Source of the DNA: Virgisporangium aurantiacum
Lineage (GTDB): Bacteria; Actinomycetota; Actinomycetes; Mycobacteriales; Micromonosporaceae
Direction of reading: 5' to 3'
Length of the DNA: 64,000 nt
Assembly: GCF_016863635.1 (NCBI RefSeq)
Contig: NZ_BOPG01000037.1
Location: forward strand, 1-64,000
Part shown: positions 42,950 through 52,342 of the stretch, one piece after another
Layout of the letters: every line of letters begins with the position of its first letter
Numbering within the stretch: the first letter of the stretch is position 1
Made by a program: the position numbers and the translations under genes
Notes under the pieces: model-generated
Told to the model about the DNA's origin: nothing
Database searches by the model: none
Seen by the model: the letters and a program-made list of their open reading frames with translations, nothing else

Positions 42950-45864
42950 GAGTTGGTCTCCGGCAACGCGGTCCGGGCGTGGACGGCCACGCGAAGGGGA
43001 CGCTGGAAGGTGATCGCGGCCATCTGCGCGGCGTCGGCCGCCCAGGTGGCGGTCGGCTGCGGCCGCCCGGCGAGCACGGGCAGCGTCGCCGGCGGTGTGG
43101 ACAGCGGGCCGGACAGCCCGGCGTAGCGGATCGTCGACGGGTCGGTGCCGGCGGGCACGAGATCGGCCCAGTCGAGGTCGGACCAGCTGGCCGGCGGCGC
43201 CGGTGGGCCGTCGGGCTCGTCGAGACCGAAGCGCGGCGCGGTCGGCTGTTCCTGGATGACGAAGAACCAGCCGGGCCCGCCGTCGTCGCCGCGCGCCTCG
43301 GTGAGGTCGAGGTCGAAACCGAGGTAGCTGACGTCGGGGTCGACCGTGCCGCGGAACAGCGGGTAACGCTCGTCGGGGCCGGGCACGAGCCCGCCGTCCA
43401 CTGTGGACACCGCCCGCGCCGCGTACACGGCGGTGTGCGGGTAACGCAGCAGCAGCCGGCCGCGGATCAGCAGCACGAGCAGGTCGGCGCCGGCGGCCTG
43501 CGCCGCGTTGGCGCCGAGCGCGCCCGGCCAGGTCGCGATCGCCGGCAGGGTCGCCGTGTCGTCGCCGCGACCGGGCAGCCCGCGCACGTCCCAGAACCGG
43601 TCGGCGAACGTGGCGGACAGCTCGGCCGGCAGTCCCCGCCACAGCAGTTCCCGGCTCAGCTCGTGGTTCAGCCCGGCCATGAACGCCTCGACGAAACGCG
43701 GGTTGCCGACGAGCACCGAGAGGCTGTCCTCGGGGATGCGGTCGATGCCGGGCAGCAGCATCTGCCCGTCGAGCGTGCTGAGCGGCTGGCTCATCGGTTG
43801 CGGGAAGCGCGGCGTCACCTTGCGTGGGGCGAGGTCCCGCGCGCCCTCGGCCGGCGGAACGAGCGTCGCGACCGCGCGGGTCACGGTCCGATCCGGTTCC
43901 AGGACGCCGCCGCGGCCCACCAGCGTGTCGGCCACCGGCGCGAGGCCGAGGTGCGCACCGGCCGGCGGCGGGGCCTCCACAGTGGACGGAAGGTGCTGGA
44001 GCAGGAAGTCCGTCGCCTGCTTGAACCGGTTGTTGATGCCGCGCACGCGGTCGCCGCGCCGGCCCGGCTCCTCGACGTCCCAGGGATCGCCGGGCAGCCG
44101 GATCGCGGTCGCCGGCGACCGCGCGAGACCCGACGGGAACGGGTCGGCGCCGATGTAGAAGCCGCCGTCGTCGGGCGCGTCGGTGGCGACCTTCCGCCAC
44201 CCGCCCGCCTCCGCCAGGTTGTCGCGCAACTGCTGGAACCGCGGGGCGTCGCCGCCCGGCGGCGTGATGCGCGCACCGACGTCGTCGAAGTCGGCGCCGC
44301 CCCGGGCCGGGCGGATCGGCACCCGGAGCCGGCCCACCGCCAGCCCGTCGGAGAGCTGCGCGGTCACCTGCGGCGCGGGAGCGGGCAGGCGCCGGCCGAG
44401 CGGTCCGGCGGGTCGCAGCGCCCGGCGGAACGGCGGCGAGACGGCCGCCTCCGGGAACACGCTCTGGCGCACGCTCGACCGCAACGTGGCGCTCACCCCG
44501 GACCCGTGCGGCGTGCCGTCGGCGGCCACGCGGATGCGGCTGTGCACCGGCTCCGTCACCCGCACCGCGCCGTCCGGTGGAAGCCCGTCGAGGTGCTTGT
44601 CCCGGACGCCGCCGGTGGCAGCCCGCGCGAGCTCGGCCTGGCGCAGCATGCTGTTGGCCCGCTCCAGTTCGCCCGCCTGGTCCCACGCGGAGGCCATGAG
44701 CGACTCCTGGTGCTCCTGCACCACGCGGGTACCGAGCGCGGCGGCGGCGCGCCAGCCGGGGTCGAGGTTCAGCTCCCGCAGCCACGGCCTGGCCGCGCCC
44801 GCGTCCGGGACGACGGGCCCGGTGCCGGCCTGGAACGTGCCGTACACCGGCGGCCGGAGCACCGTCGCGTCGACGCCCGGCGGCACCTCGATGAGGTCCT
44901 CGAGCCGTTGCTGGAACCGCGTCTGGACCCCGGGCGGCCACTGGCGGGCCGGGCGCTCGGGGGAGACCAGCGCGCCCTCGAAGTCGAGCAGCGTCGGCGT
45001 CGGCAGGTGCAGGCTGTCGAACGCCGGGTCGGGGTCGGAGATGTCGACCGGCAGCACGCCGATGTCGGGTCCGGCCCGGAACGGCCGCAGCCGCCGGACG
45101 AGCAGTTCGAAGTCGCCGACCTCGGCGGTGGCGAACTCCCAGTGGTCGTAGACCGGCAGCTCGAACCGCCCGGTCACCGTGCCCCATCCGCCCGGCGGCG
45201 GCCAGGCCGGTTCGGCACCCGCGGTGACCGGCTCGCCCCGTCCACTTTGGACACCCGCGAGGTACGCCGGAACCAGGCACGCCAGATACGCCCGCTGCGG
45301 CGCGAGCCGACGCGGGGAGAGCAGCCGGGCCAGCGTCCGCTCGGGGTCGCGCCCGTCGAGCGCCTCGACCGGTGGCGCGTCGGTGCCGGCGAGCTGGACG
45401 TGCGCCCACGCCCACGACTCGCTCAGGTCGGGCAGCTCGGTCTGTGCGTCGGCGGCGGCGAGGCTGAGAAACGGGAGGGGCCGGCGGGGGTCCACGTCGA
45501 GCCGGGCCAGCTCGCGGCGCACGACGACGAGCACCAGCCACGGTTTCACCGTGGTCGCGCTCGGGTCCGGGCTCACCAGCCACGGCAGCTCGGGCGTGTC
45601 GAACTCGACCGACGGGAAGTAGTTGGGTTCGAAGTCGGCGCTTCCCGGCCGTGGTTCGCGCCGGATGATCTGCCGGCCGTCGAGCGCGACGACGTCGCCG
45701 GGGCCGTACAGGGCGAGCGTGCGGGTGACGTCCTCGGTCTCCGCGGCGCCCTTGGCCACGGTGAGCGTCACGTCGATCCGGGCCCGCGCGGCGGCCGGCG
45801 CCTGCGCCGGGATCGCGGCGGCGAGCCCTCGCCGCGACCACGCGATGAAGCGATAACTGCTCAT
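42946..45864 (-). CDS. Large protein (972 aa) of unknown function (giant operon, gene 3)
   Basis: Starts at ATG 45864 and overlaps both neighbours by 4 bp. Near the start it has YPSVEFDTP-like wording (NYFPSVEFDTPELPWLVSPD) and a string of short hydrophobic strands, then charged and proline-rich segments. A region near residue 700-720 reads LSVLVGNPRFVEAFMAGLNH followed by ELSRELLWRG. I recognise no domain. There is no signal peptide; the N-terminus (SSYRFIAWSRRGLAAAIP) is basic but not a clear export signal. Confidence 0.78.
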   Translation of the reverse strand: MSSYRFIAWSRRGLAAAIPAQAPAAARARIDVTLTVAKGAAETEDVTRTLALYGPGDVVALDGRQIIRREPRPGSADFEPNYFPSVEFDTPELPWLVSPDPSATTVKPWLVLVVVRRELARLDVDPRRPLPFLSLAAADAQTELPDLSESWAWAHVQLAGTDAPPVEALDGRDPERTLARLLSPRRLAPQRAYLACLVPAYLAGVQSGRGEPVTAGAEPAWPPPGGWGTVTGRFELPVYDHWEFATAEVGDFELLVRRLRPFRAGPDIGVLPVDISDPDPAFDSLHLPTPTLLDFEGALVSPERPARQWPPGVQTRFQQRLEDLIEVPPGVDATVLRPPVYGTFQAGTGPVVPDAGAARPWLRELNLDPGWRAAAALGTRVVQEHQESLMASAWDQAGELERANSMLRQAELARAATGGVRDKHLDGLPPDGAVRVTEPVHSRIRVAADGTPHGSGVSATLRSSVRQSVFPEAAVSPPFRRALRPAGPLGRRLPAPAPQVTAQLSDGLAVGRLRVPIRPARGGADFDDVGARITPPGGDAPRFQQLRDNLAEAGGWRKVATDAPDDGGFYIGADPFPSGLARSPATAIRLPGDPWDVEEPGRRGDRVRGINNRFKQATDFLLQHLPSTVEAPPPAGAHLGLAPVADTLVGRGGVLEPDRTVTRAVATLVPPAEGARDLAPRKVTPRFPQPMSQPLSTLDGQMLLPGIDRIPEDSLSVLVGNPRFVEAFMAGLNHELSRELLWRGLPAELSATFADRFWDVRGLPGRGDDTATLPAIATWPGALGANAAQAAGADLLVLLIRGRLLLRYPHTAVYAARAVSTVDGGLVPGPDERYPLFRGTVDPDVSYLGFDLDLTEARGDDGGPGWFFVIQEQPTAPRFGLDEPDGPPAPPASWSDLDWADLVPAGTDPSTIRYAGLSGPLSTPPATLPVLAGRPQPTATWAADAAQMAAITFQRPLRVAVHARTALPETNS
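43396..43408. repeat. GTCCACWGTGGAC palindrome, exact copy
   Basis: Exact 13-bp palindrome inside the coding sequence of the 972-residue protein (encoding part of VSTVDGG). A near copy lies at 43975-43987 in the same gene. Confidence 0.9.
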
Positions 45865-48800
45865 GCGAGCTCCAGCTCCTCGATGCGGACGATCTGCAGC
45901 TCGTTCCGGTCCGCGCGCCCGCGCAGGCGTTCGGCCGCGGCGGTGAAGGTACCGTCGAGCCCGTCGTCGGCGAGCGCCTGCGTCGCGGCGAGTTGGTCCT
46001 TGCTCACGAGCGCGTACACCGGGTCGGCGACCCGCGGCCCGGGTTCGGCCGGGCCGAACCTCGCCCGGCCGGTGGTGCGGAGGTCGGCGCTGCCCGCCGG
46101 TCCGAACTCGGCGAGCGCCGCAACCGTCGTCCCGGCGGGCGTGTAGCTCTCGGCGGGACGTTCGCCGGCGGGCTGTTCGAGGTCGAGGATGACGACCTGT
46201 TCGTAGTCGAGCGGGGTCTCCTGCACGAACCCGATCGCCGCGCCGCCCTCCGGGCCGAGCCGCACACCGGAGACCATCCGCTCGAACGGCGGGCTGGCAA
46301 GCTTCTCCTCGTCGCTCATCTGCCGGAACTGGGCTGGCGCGAAGTACTGCGTCTGCCGCCCGTCGACGTGCAGGCCGCTGGCGCCGGTGATGGCGAAGCG
46401 GTCGAAGTCGCGCGGTGGCACGGATCCGAACAGCCCGAGCGTCCGCTCCAGCGGCACGAGGTTCTGCGAGACGCCCAGCGTTCCGAGCGGGTGCGCCAGC
46501 AGGTCGGTCCCCGATCCCGCGCCCTCGCTCAGGACGACGAGGCGGCTCCGGTCGTCCGGCAGCTGCGCGGTCCAGTTGGCGTCGGCCCGGAGACTGTCGC
46601 GGAGCACCGGCCACACGTCGTGCCGCTCGATCGCCGGAATGTCCTCGTCGCGCCCGAACTGCGCCCGGAACGGGATCGAGATGGTGAAGATGAACAGCTT
46701 GATGCGCGCCTTGCCCCAGATCACCCACGGCGCCGGCCCGCTCAGGTGCACGTCGATGTCGAGACCCAGCAGGGTCGTGCCGCCGCGCTTGAGGGCGAGG
46801 TGTGCGCGGATCTCGGCGAGCAACCGGAACGGGTCGAACTGGATCAGCGTGTCGAACGCGAGCCCGCCCTCGATGCTGAACCCGGCGGCCCGCACGGCCA
46901 GGTCGAGCCGCGCACCCACCTGCACGGTGTTCGACGTGAGCGCGAAGTACGTCTCCATGCGCAGCCGCGGATTGTCCCCTGTGGACACCGCCAGCGTGAG
47001 CCGGCGCAGCGTCGGGAAACCGGCCGGCGGCTTGAACGCGGGGTGGAAGCCGCCGACCGACATGGCGAAGTCGGGGTTGGAGCCCCAGCTCGCCCGCGCG
47101 GCCATGTCGCCGCTGAGCGCGTACGGGCCGACCGTCGAGTCGTACAGCGTCGCGTCGACCGACAGCTCGCGCTTGTCGAAGTCGATGACGCCGACGACGT
47201 CGAGGTTGATGTTCACGATCCGCTGGTCGGGGTTCGGCAGCGCGGCCCGCACGCGACCCAGCACGATCAGCCGGATCGGCGACGGCAGTTCGAGGATCAG
47301 CGCGATCTCGATGGTGAGCAGCGTCGGCGTGCCCCAGCCGATCAGCGCCATCGGACCGAAGACGTACTGGTTGGCCGCGGGCGGGAAGACGGTCTGCAGC
47401 GTGGAGACGATCTGCGGCGCGCGTGGCGTCGGGTCGTCGGGTGAGAACAGGATCGCGTCGAGCGTGCGGTTCTTCAGCCCGGCCCGCAACGCGTCCACCG
47501 ACACGGTGCGGTTGATGCCGAGCAGGCCGCCGACGCCGTTGAGCGTGAAGCCGAAGCCGAGCTGGATCGGCGTGAACCCGGACGCCTGCACGATGACGAG
47601 GAGCGAGAAGCCGTCGGACCCGTCGGGCATGCGCGTGGTGAGCAGCCCGATCGCGTTGAGCGTCAGCTTCTCGAACTCCAGCCGCAGGCCGCCCGCGTAC
47701 TGCTGCTTGTCGGGGTCGAAGAACAGGAACCCGCCACCGGTCACCGGCCCGGACGAGACCGACAGCGCGATGCCGCCGGGACCGTGGAGCCCGAATCCGA
47801 CGTCGAACGGCCCGGCGTTGCCCGCCTCGAACCGGACGGGAAGGTGCACCCCGATCCGGTCGACGGCGAACGCGACCGGACCGAGCGAGCCGGAGAACGT
47901 GACGCCGCCCCGGATGTCGAGCTCCGGCGTGACCCCGGCACCGGCCACGAACTTCGTCGCGAGGTCGACCCGGTCGAACCGCACCGGGCCGAGTTCGAGG
48001 TGCGGGTTGGCGGACAGCTCGAACCCCGCCCCGCCACGGAAGTCCAGCCCGGTCCGGCTCGACCACGAGACGCCGATCGGCAGCTCGATGCGCGACTCCT
48101 TGTCGCCGAGCAGGCCGCCGAGGAAGCCGTCGAGTCCCCGGCCGGTGACCACCACGACGAGCCCGCGCGGCGCGACAGCGGCCGTGAGTTCGAGGTCGCC
48201 GCCGCGCACGTCGAGGGCCAGCGCGAGGTCCAGCCCCGCCAGCTCCACGCGGTTGCCGCCGGGGCTTCCCAGCAGCAGCACGGGACCGGCGGGCGTGAAC
48301 GACAGCGTGACGCCGAATCCGGCCGAGGGCGCCGGACGTCCCGGCGCGAACGGGAACCGGACGCTCAGCTCGCCGGGCCGGAACACGACGCCGAGCTGCT
48401 GGGCGAGATCGGTACCGGCGCGCAGCTTGAACGTCCAGCGGCTGTCGACGGGTATCTCGACGGCGATGTGGTCGGGCACGAGCGGGAGGATGAGCACACC
48501 GGGCAGCGCGCCGCCCTCGGCGGGCAGCTCGGTGACGAGCAGGCCGATGTCGTGCACCTGCCCGGCCACGGCGACGTCGAAGAACGCCAGCCGCAACGCC
48601 TGCAGCAGTTGGGCCGCGGGGGTTCCGGTCGCCTGGCTCTGCACCGCGTTCGCGAAGTCGGCGTCCATGCGCTCGATCGCCGTCGCCAGGTTGAGCGCGT
48701 AACCCAGCTCACCGAACAGCACCGCGGCACGGGCGAAGTCGAACTGCGACGTCCCCCAACCGAGGACGACTTCGGGGATCGTCGTCGGATCCGTGAGAAC

Positions 48801-49289
48801 CTTCGGCAGCGCCTCCCACTCGAACCGCGTGCGGGTGAACGCCGGGCGCGTGCCGGCCGCCGCCACCGTCTCGTACCGGATGACACCGAGAAGCTCCAAT
48901 GTGGACCCGAGCCGGGGCAGCTGGACGTTCAGATAGTCCACCAGCAACAGCTCGAACAGGCTGCGCGCCAGCGTGGCGAGGCCCGCCGGATCCATTCCCG
49001 GCGGAACGGCGGTGAGCGCGGAGACGGCGCGGTAGAGGTCGCCGGCCGACCGGGCGAGCGCCAGCGACTCGTCGAGGCCCGCGTCGTCGGCGAGCGACTT
49101 CGCGGCGTCGACGAGTTGCGCGGCGGCGTCGGCGACCGCGAGATACGACGGTGGCAGCGACTGCACGTCCCAGCCGAGGCGAAGCATCAGCACGCGGAAC
49201 GAGTCGGCGTCGCGGAAGCCGGCGACGAGCGGCTGCATCGCGAGGGCCAGATGCCCGGCGACCGAACGGATCGTACTGCGCTCGCTCAT
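45861..49289 (-). CDS. DUF6603-like large beta-rich protein (giant operon, gene 2)
   Basis: 1142 residues from ATG 49289, overlapping the M64 gene stop. About 300 N-terminal residues are helical. A long region of repeated amphipathic strands with Gly-rich turns follows, for example GFGFTLNGVGGLLGINRTVS, then ANQYVFGPMALIGWGTPTLL and ALTSNTVQVGARLDLAV. These match my recollection of DUF6603 proteins. The regular alternation could form a large beta-solenoid or lipid-binding groove. No signal peptide, no classic membrane helices. Function unknown. Confidence 0.78.
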   Translation of the reverse strand: MSERSTIRSVAGHLALAMQPLVAGFRDADSFRVLMLRLGWDVQSLPPSYLAVADAAAQLVDAAKSLADDAGLDESLALARSAGDLYRAVSALTAVPPGMDPAGLATLARSLFELLLVDYLNVQLPRLGSTLELLGVIRYETVAAAGTRPAFTRTRFEWEALPKVLTDPTTIPEVVLGWGTSQFDFARAAVLFGELGYALNLATAIERMDADFANAVQSQATGTPAAQLLQALRLAFFDVAVAGQVHDIGLLVTELPAEGGALPGVLILPLVPDHIAVEIPVDSRWTFKLRAGTDLAQQLGVVFRPGELSVRFPFAPGRPAPSAGFGVTLSFTPAGPVLLLGSPGGNRVELAGLDLALALDVRGGDLELTAAVAPRGLVVVVTGRGLDGFLGGLLGDKESRIELPIGVSWSSRTGLDFRGGAGFELSANPHLELGPVRFDRVDLATKFVAGAGVTPELDIRGGVTFSGSLGPVAFAVDRIGVHLPVRFEAGNAGPFDVGFGLHGPGGIALSVSSGPVTGGGFLFFDPDKQQYAGGLRLEFEKLTLNAIGLLTTRMPDGSDGFSLLVIVQASGFTPIQLGFGFTLNGVGGLLGINRTVSVDALRAGLKNRTLDAILFSPDDPTPRAPQIVSTLQTVFPPAANQYVFGPMALIGWGTPTLLTIEIALILELPSPIRLIVLGRVRAALPNPDQRIVNINLDVVGVIDFDKRELSVDATLYDSTVGPYALSGDMAARASWGSNPDFAMSVGGFHPAFKPPAGFPTLRRLTLAVSTGDNPRLRMETYFALTSNTVQVGARLDLAVRAAGFSIEGGLAFDTLIQFDPFRLLAEIRAHLALKRGGTTLLGLDIDVHLSGPAPWVIWGKARIKLFIFTISIPFRAQFGRDEDIPAIERHDVWPVLRDSLRADANWTAQLPDDRSRLVVLSEGAGSGTDLLAHPLGTLGVSQNLVPLERTLGLFGSVPPRDFDRFAITGASGLHVDGRQTQYFAPAQFRQMSDEEKLASPPFERMVSGVRLGPEGGAAIGFVQETPLDYEQVVILDLEQPAGERPAESYTPAGTTVAALAEFGPAGSADLRTTGRARFGPAEPGPRVADPVYALVSKDQLAATQALADDGLDGTFTAAAERLRGRADRNELQIVRIEELELA

Positions 49290-51643
49290 ACCGGGTACCT
49301 CGCGGCGAAGTCGTTGTCGATCCAGCGGTGCTGCGACGGGTCGACGAGGTCCACCATCGCGTACCGGCACACCGGGCAGAACTGGTAGGCACGCTGGGTG
49401 CCGAGCGCGGCGTCGTTGAACGCGGTCTGGCGCATCAGGCAGATCCCGGTCGGCCGGTAGATGTCGCAGTCGAACGTGGCGCCGTTCTCGTAGACGCCGA
49501 CGATCCACGACGAGTACTGCGGCGGATTCGGTACCGGGACCGGCGGGCCGAAGTTGGTGGCGGGCGTCGGCGTCGGCTGCCCACCGACGCAGGGCCGGTT
49601 CGGGTTCGCGGCATCGGCCGCCGCGGCGTTCAACGGGTTGCGGGTGGTGTTGATGCGTCCCCGGACCGTTGCGTGCATCAGCTCGAGGTCCGGGCCGAAC
49701 ACGCGGCCGGCCGGGTTGGGATCCGGCCCGCGCGCCGGCGCCATCAGCACCGAGCCGGCCGGGAAGTTGCCGGGCACGAACGCTCCCGCGAACAACTGTT
49801 CCAGGTCGATCTGCTCGCCGGCCGCCGCGATGTCGGTGACGATGAACCGGTCGGACGGTGCGCCCGCGGTGAGCAACTGCCGCCGCCGGAACCGCACCAC
49901 GTCGCCGCGGGCGAAGTCGGCCGTGTGACCCGGCCGCAGCACCACCCGCCACCGGTTGCCGCCGCGCGAGGTCGCCAGCCCGATCGTCACACCGGCCGCC
50001 CGCAGGCGCGGCCACCGCCACTTCACCTTGTCGGCGTCGAGGTTGACGCCCGTCAGCAACGTGCTGCGCGGCTGCACGTTGGCCGCGGTGGCGAAGCCGG
50101 CGGCCCGGTTCGCGGGCAGGAGACCGCTGCCGCCGTACTCGTCCTCGAGCGTGAACGAGTGGGCGAGCTCGTGCGCGGCGGTCACCCAGGCGATCAGTTC
50201 CAGGCCGGCGGGCACCGGATCGGCGACGAGATCCTTGCCCCGTCGCGGGGCCGTCGCGTCCTGGATCCGGTGGTGGTCCTGTTGCGCCAGGTTCGATCCG
50301 ATGAACCGTCCGCCGCCGGTGCGGGACGTGTTGCCGCCGCCGTACCGGTTCGTGTGCGCCAGAACCATGACGCGGTCCTGGTCCTTCCCGCCACGCGCCC
50401 ACATGGCGCCGACCGCCGCACCGCCGGGAACGCGCAGGTTCCGGAGGAAGTCGTCGATGCTGGTCTCGGCGAGCCGGGTGGACCGGTACGTGACGGCGCG
50501 GAGCGGCAGGCGCCGCTGTGCCCGCGGCCGTTCGCCGAGCGTCAGTCCGAACAGGGTGTCGCAGTCGTTGATGAGGAAGCGGTCGTTGGTCGCCGGAGTC
50601 GGTGGATTGCCGACGGTCCAGGCGGCGCTGATCGTGGCGGCGGTGTCGGGGACGGCGGTGTCGACCTCTTCGGCGTCCGCCAGCGCGCCGGCGACGTTGA
50701 ACCGGCGGACCGGGCCCAGCGCGGAGATGCCGGCCTGCCGCGACGGCACCCAGGCCGAGAAGTAGTTGAGGCTCTTGCCGAGCACGTCGTAGGGACGTGT
50801 GTACCGGCGGGTCTGCAACGCCTGCGCCAGCTTGAAGGCCTGCCGTTCGAAGTCGTGCCGCTCGGCGTCGGTGAACCCGTCGGGAAGAATGAGGATGTTC
50901 GCCGCGGTGGCGAGGGCGCCGAACCCGGGCCCGCCGAGATGGTCGAGCGTCACCGGTGTCGTCCACGGCGCCGCGGGCCGGGCGATCCCGGTGGCATTCC
51001 TGGTGACCGGCGCGGCGATCGTCGCCGTGACGTTCACGTCGCCGGCCGCCGCGACCCCGGTCAGCACGCCGGTGGCCGCCTGTGCGGTGACGGCCCCACC
51101 CGCGTTCGGCGTCCACCCGACGATCGGCGTGCCGGCCGCCGCGGTCGCCCTGACGTACGTCCGGTCCGCCGCGGCGGGCGGTGTCGGCGGGCACCACGGC
51201 GTCAGATCGCCGTAGGTGCCGTCGTCGAACTCCGCGAGGAGGGTGAACACGACGTTGGCGGTGCCCTGGTGAACCGTGAGCGGATCCGGCGCCAGCCAGA
51301 CGTTGGTGACCGCGTTGTGGATGACGACGCGCCGGTAGAGGTTGAAGGTGTTGGCGCCCTCCTTCACCTCGACGGTCATGAGAAAGTCCAGCAGCCGCGG
51401 CGGAGCCGGCAGCGCCGTGAGGCTGACCGCTCCCGTGGCGGCGTCGACCTGCACCTCCGGATGCGCACCGCCGAAGTTCGCCTTGATCGTCACGGTGATC
51501 GGCGCGACCACGGCGTCGAGGCGCAGGTTCCCCTCGGTGCGCCGCACGAACACCAGGTGGTTGAGTTGGGGCCCGGTCAGGCCGGGGATCAGGTGGAGAT
51601 CGTCGGCTCCCGAACCGATCCATTCGATCGACGTGACAGGCAT
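49286..51643 (-). CDS. M64-type (IgA peptidase-like) metallopeptidase (giant operon, gene 1)
   Basis: 785 residues from ATG 51643; the frame is open to 51736 but the extra codons lack a ribosome site. A beta-rich N-terminus includes a BIG2-like unit (AGTPIVGWTPNAGGAVTAQA, then TGVLTGVAAAGDVNVTA). The peptidase domain has ILILPDGFTDAERHDFER, the zinc site HELAHSFTLEDEYGG (HExxH plus downstream DEY) and the C-terminal FCPVCRYAMVD with a CxxC, all M64 hallmarks. Unlike typical M64 enzymes it has no export signal. As first gene of a coupled operon it probably acts on, or matures, the other large products; that is inference. Confidence 0.83.
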   Translation of the reverse strand: MPVTSIEWIGSGADDLHLIPGLTGPQLNHLVFVRRTEGNLRLDAVVAPITVTIKANFGGAHPEVQVDAATGAVSLTALPAPPRLLDFLMTVEVKEGANTFNLYRRVVIHNAVTNVWLAPDPLTVHQGTANVVFTLLAEFDDGTYGDLTPWCPPTPPAAADRTYVRATAAAGTPIVGWTPNAGGAVTAQAATGVLTGVAAAGDVNVTATIAAPVTRNATGIARPAAPWTTPVTLDHLGGPGFGALATAANILILPDGFTDAERHDFERQAFKLAQALQTRRYTRPYDVLGKSLNYFSAWVPSRQAGISALGPVRRFNVAGALADAEEVDTAVPDTAATISAAWTVGNPPTPATNDRFLINDCDTLFGLTLGERPRAQRRLPLRAVTYRSTRLAETSIDDFLRNLRVPGGAAVGAMWARGGKDQDRVMVLAHTNRYGGGNTSRTGGGRFIGSNLAQQDHHRIQDATAPRRGKDLVADPVPAGLELIAWVTAAHELAHSFTLEDEYGGSGLLPANRAAGFATAANVQPRSTLLTGVNLDADKVKWRWPRLRAAGVTIGLATSRGGNRWRVVLRPGHTADFARGDVVRFRRRQLLTAGAPSDRFIVTDIAAAGEQIDLEQLFAGAFVPGNFPAGSVLMAPARGPDPNPAGRVFGPDLELMHATVRGRINTTRNPLNAAAADAANPNRPCVGGQPTPTPATNFGPPVPVPNPPQYSSWIVGVYENGATFDCDIYRPTGICLMRQTAFNDAALGTQRAYQFCPVCRYAMVDLVDPSQHRWIDNDFAARYPV

Positions 51644-51848
51644 GCGGCGGAACCTAACACCGCGCACAACGCCCGGCCCCGTGTCAATGCGTCTTCGGTC
51701 AGACGTCTGCAACGCCCGATCGGCCTTGTGCGGCAACCATTCCGCAGGTCGCCCCGGCCATGGCCGGGAAGCCGCCCGGGCAACCCGTTCCGACAGATCA
51801 TGGACGATGCGCGCGATACCGCACGGACCACGACCCGGAGGTTCGAGA

Positions 51849-52166
51849 ATGGCAACGCCGCCGGGTGGAACTCGAGTTGGGGGTTGGAGATGGACGCTGG
51901 AGTCGCGTGCGAGTTACGCGCAGGCGGACGCCGGTCAATGGAGCGCGACGGAAGAGGCCAACCTCCGTGCCGCCGCCGCGGAGATCGACATCCTGGCCGG
52001 TCCGAACGTGTCCGGGCCCGCTCAGGACCTTGTCGAGGTCGTGCTCGAGGTGCACAAGGGATTGGCCGCCGGTGAGGATGCCGCACGGGCACGGGTTCCG
52101 GACGTGAACCGCGAGCGCCTCAAGCTCAAAGATCTGTTCAAGGCCGATCTCGGTCTGAAGGACTGA
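51849..52166 (+). CDS. Small hypothetical protein divergent from the giant operon
   Basis: 105 residues from ATG 51849, with GGAGG eight bases upstream. After a short Gly/Arg/Trp-rich start it is an acidic, probably all-helical domain (EEANLRAAAAEIDILAG; DLVEVVLEVHKGLAAGEDA) with a charged C-terminus. No family is recognised. The 205-bp space to the M64 start would contain the promoters for both directions, so co-regulation with the giant operon is possible. The following 176 bp (52167-52342) hold no gene but must contain the promoter of the RiPP cluster. Confidence 0.6.
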   Translation: MATPPGGTRVGGWRWTLESRASYAQADAGQWSATEEANLRAAAAEIDILAGPNVSGPAQDLVEVVLEVHKGLAAGEDAARARVPDVNRERLKLKDLFKADLGLKD

Positions 52167-52342
52167 CACGACCGGTCGGGACCAGAGCAACATCCGTACT
52201 CACGCGTGCGCCGGCACGGGCGGATTCGATCTCCGGACGGCGCGCGGACTTGAGTAGCCGATTACCCTGTCGGCCGGCGAACGCCGCATCCTACGGTTCA
52301 CACCGCGAATACGACAGTCGAAGTTCGACGTGGAGGATTCCG

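Noticed and set aside
42979..46146. Long plus-strand frames opposite the giant operon (up to 1055 codons), and similar ones at 40604 and 49151
   Set aside because: Composition is Arg/Gly/Val-rich without any domain, as expected for antisense frames of very GC-rich coding DNA, and the minus-strand frames have consistent starts, overlaps and motifs.
35895..51643. Giant operon as a contractile injection system, phage tail or NRPS/PKS
   Set aside because: No sheath, tube, baseplate or AAA motifs and no carrier, condensation or ketosynthase motifs were seen.
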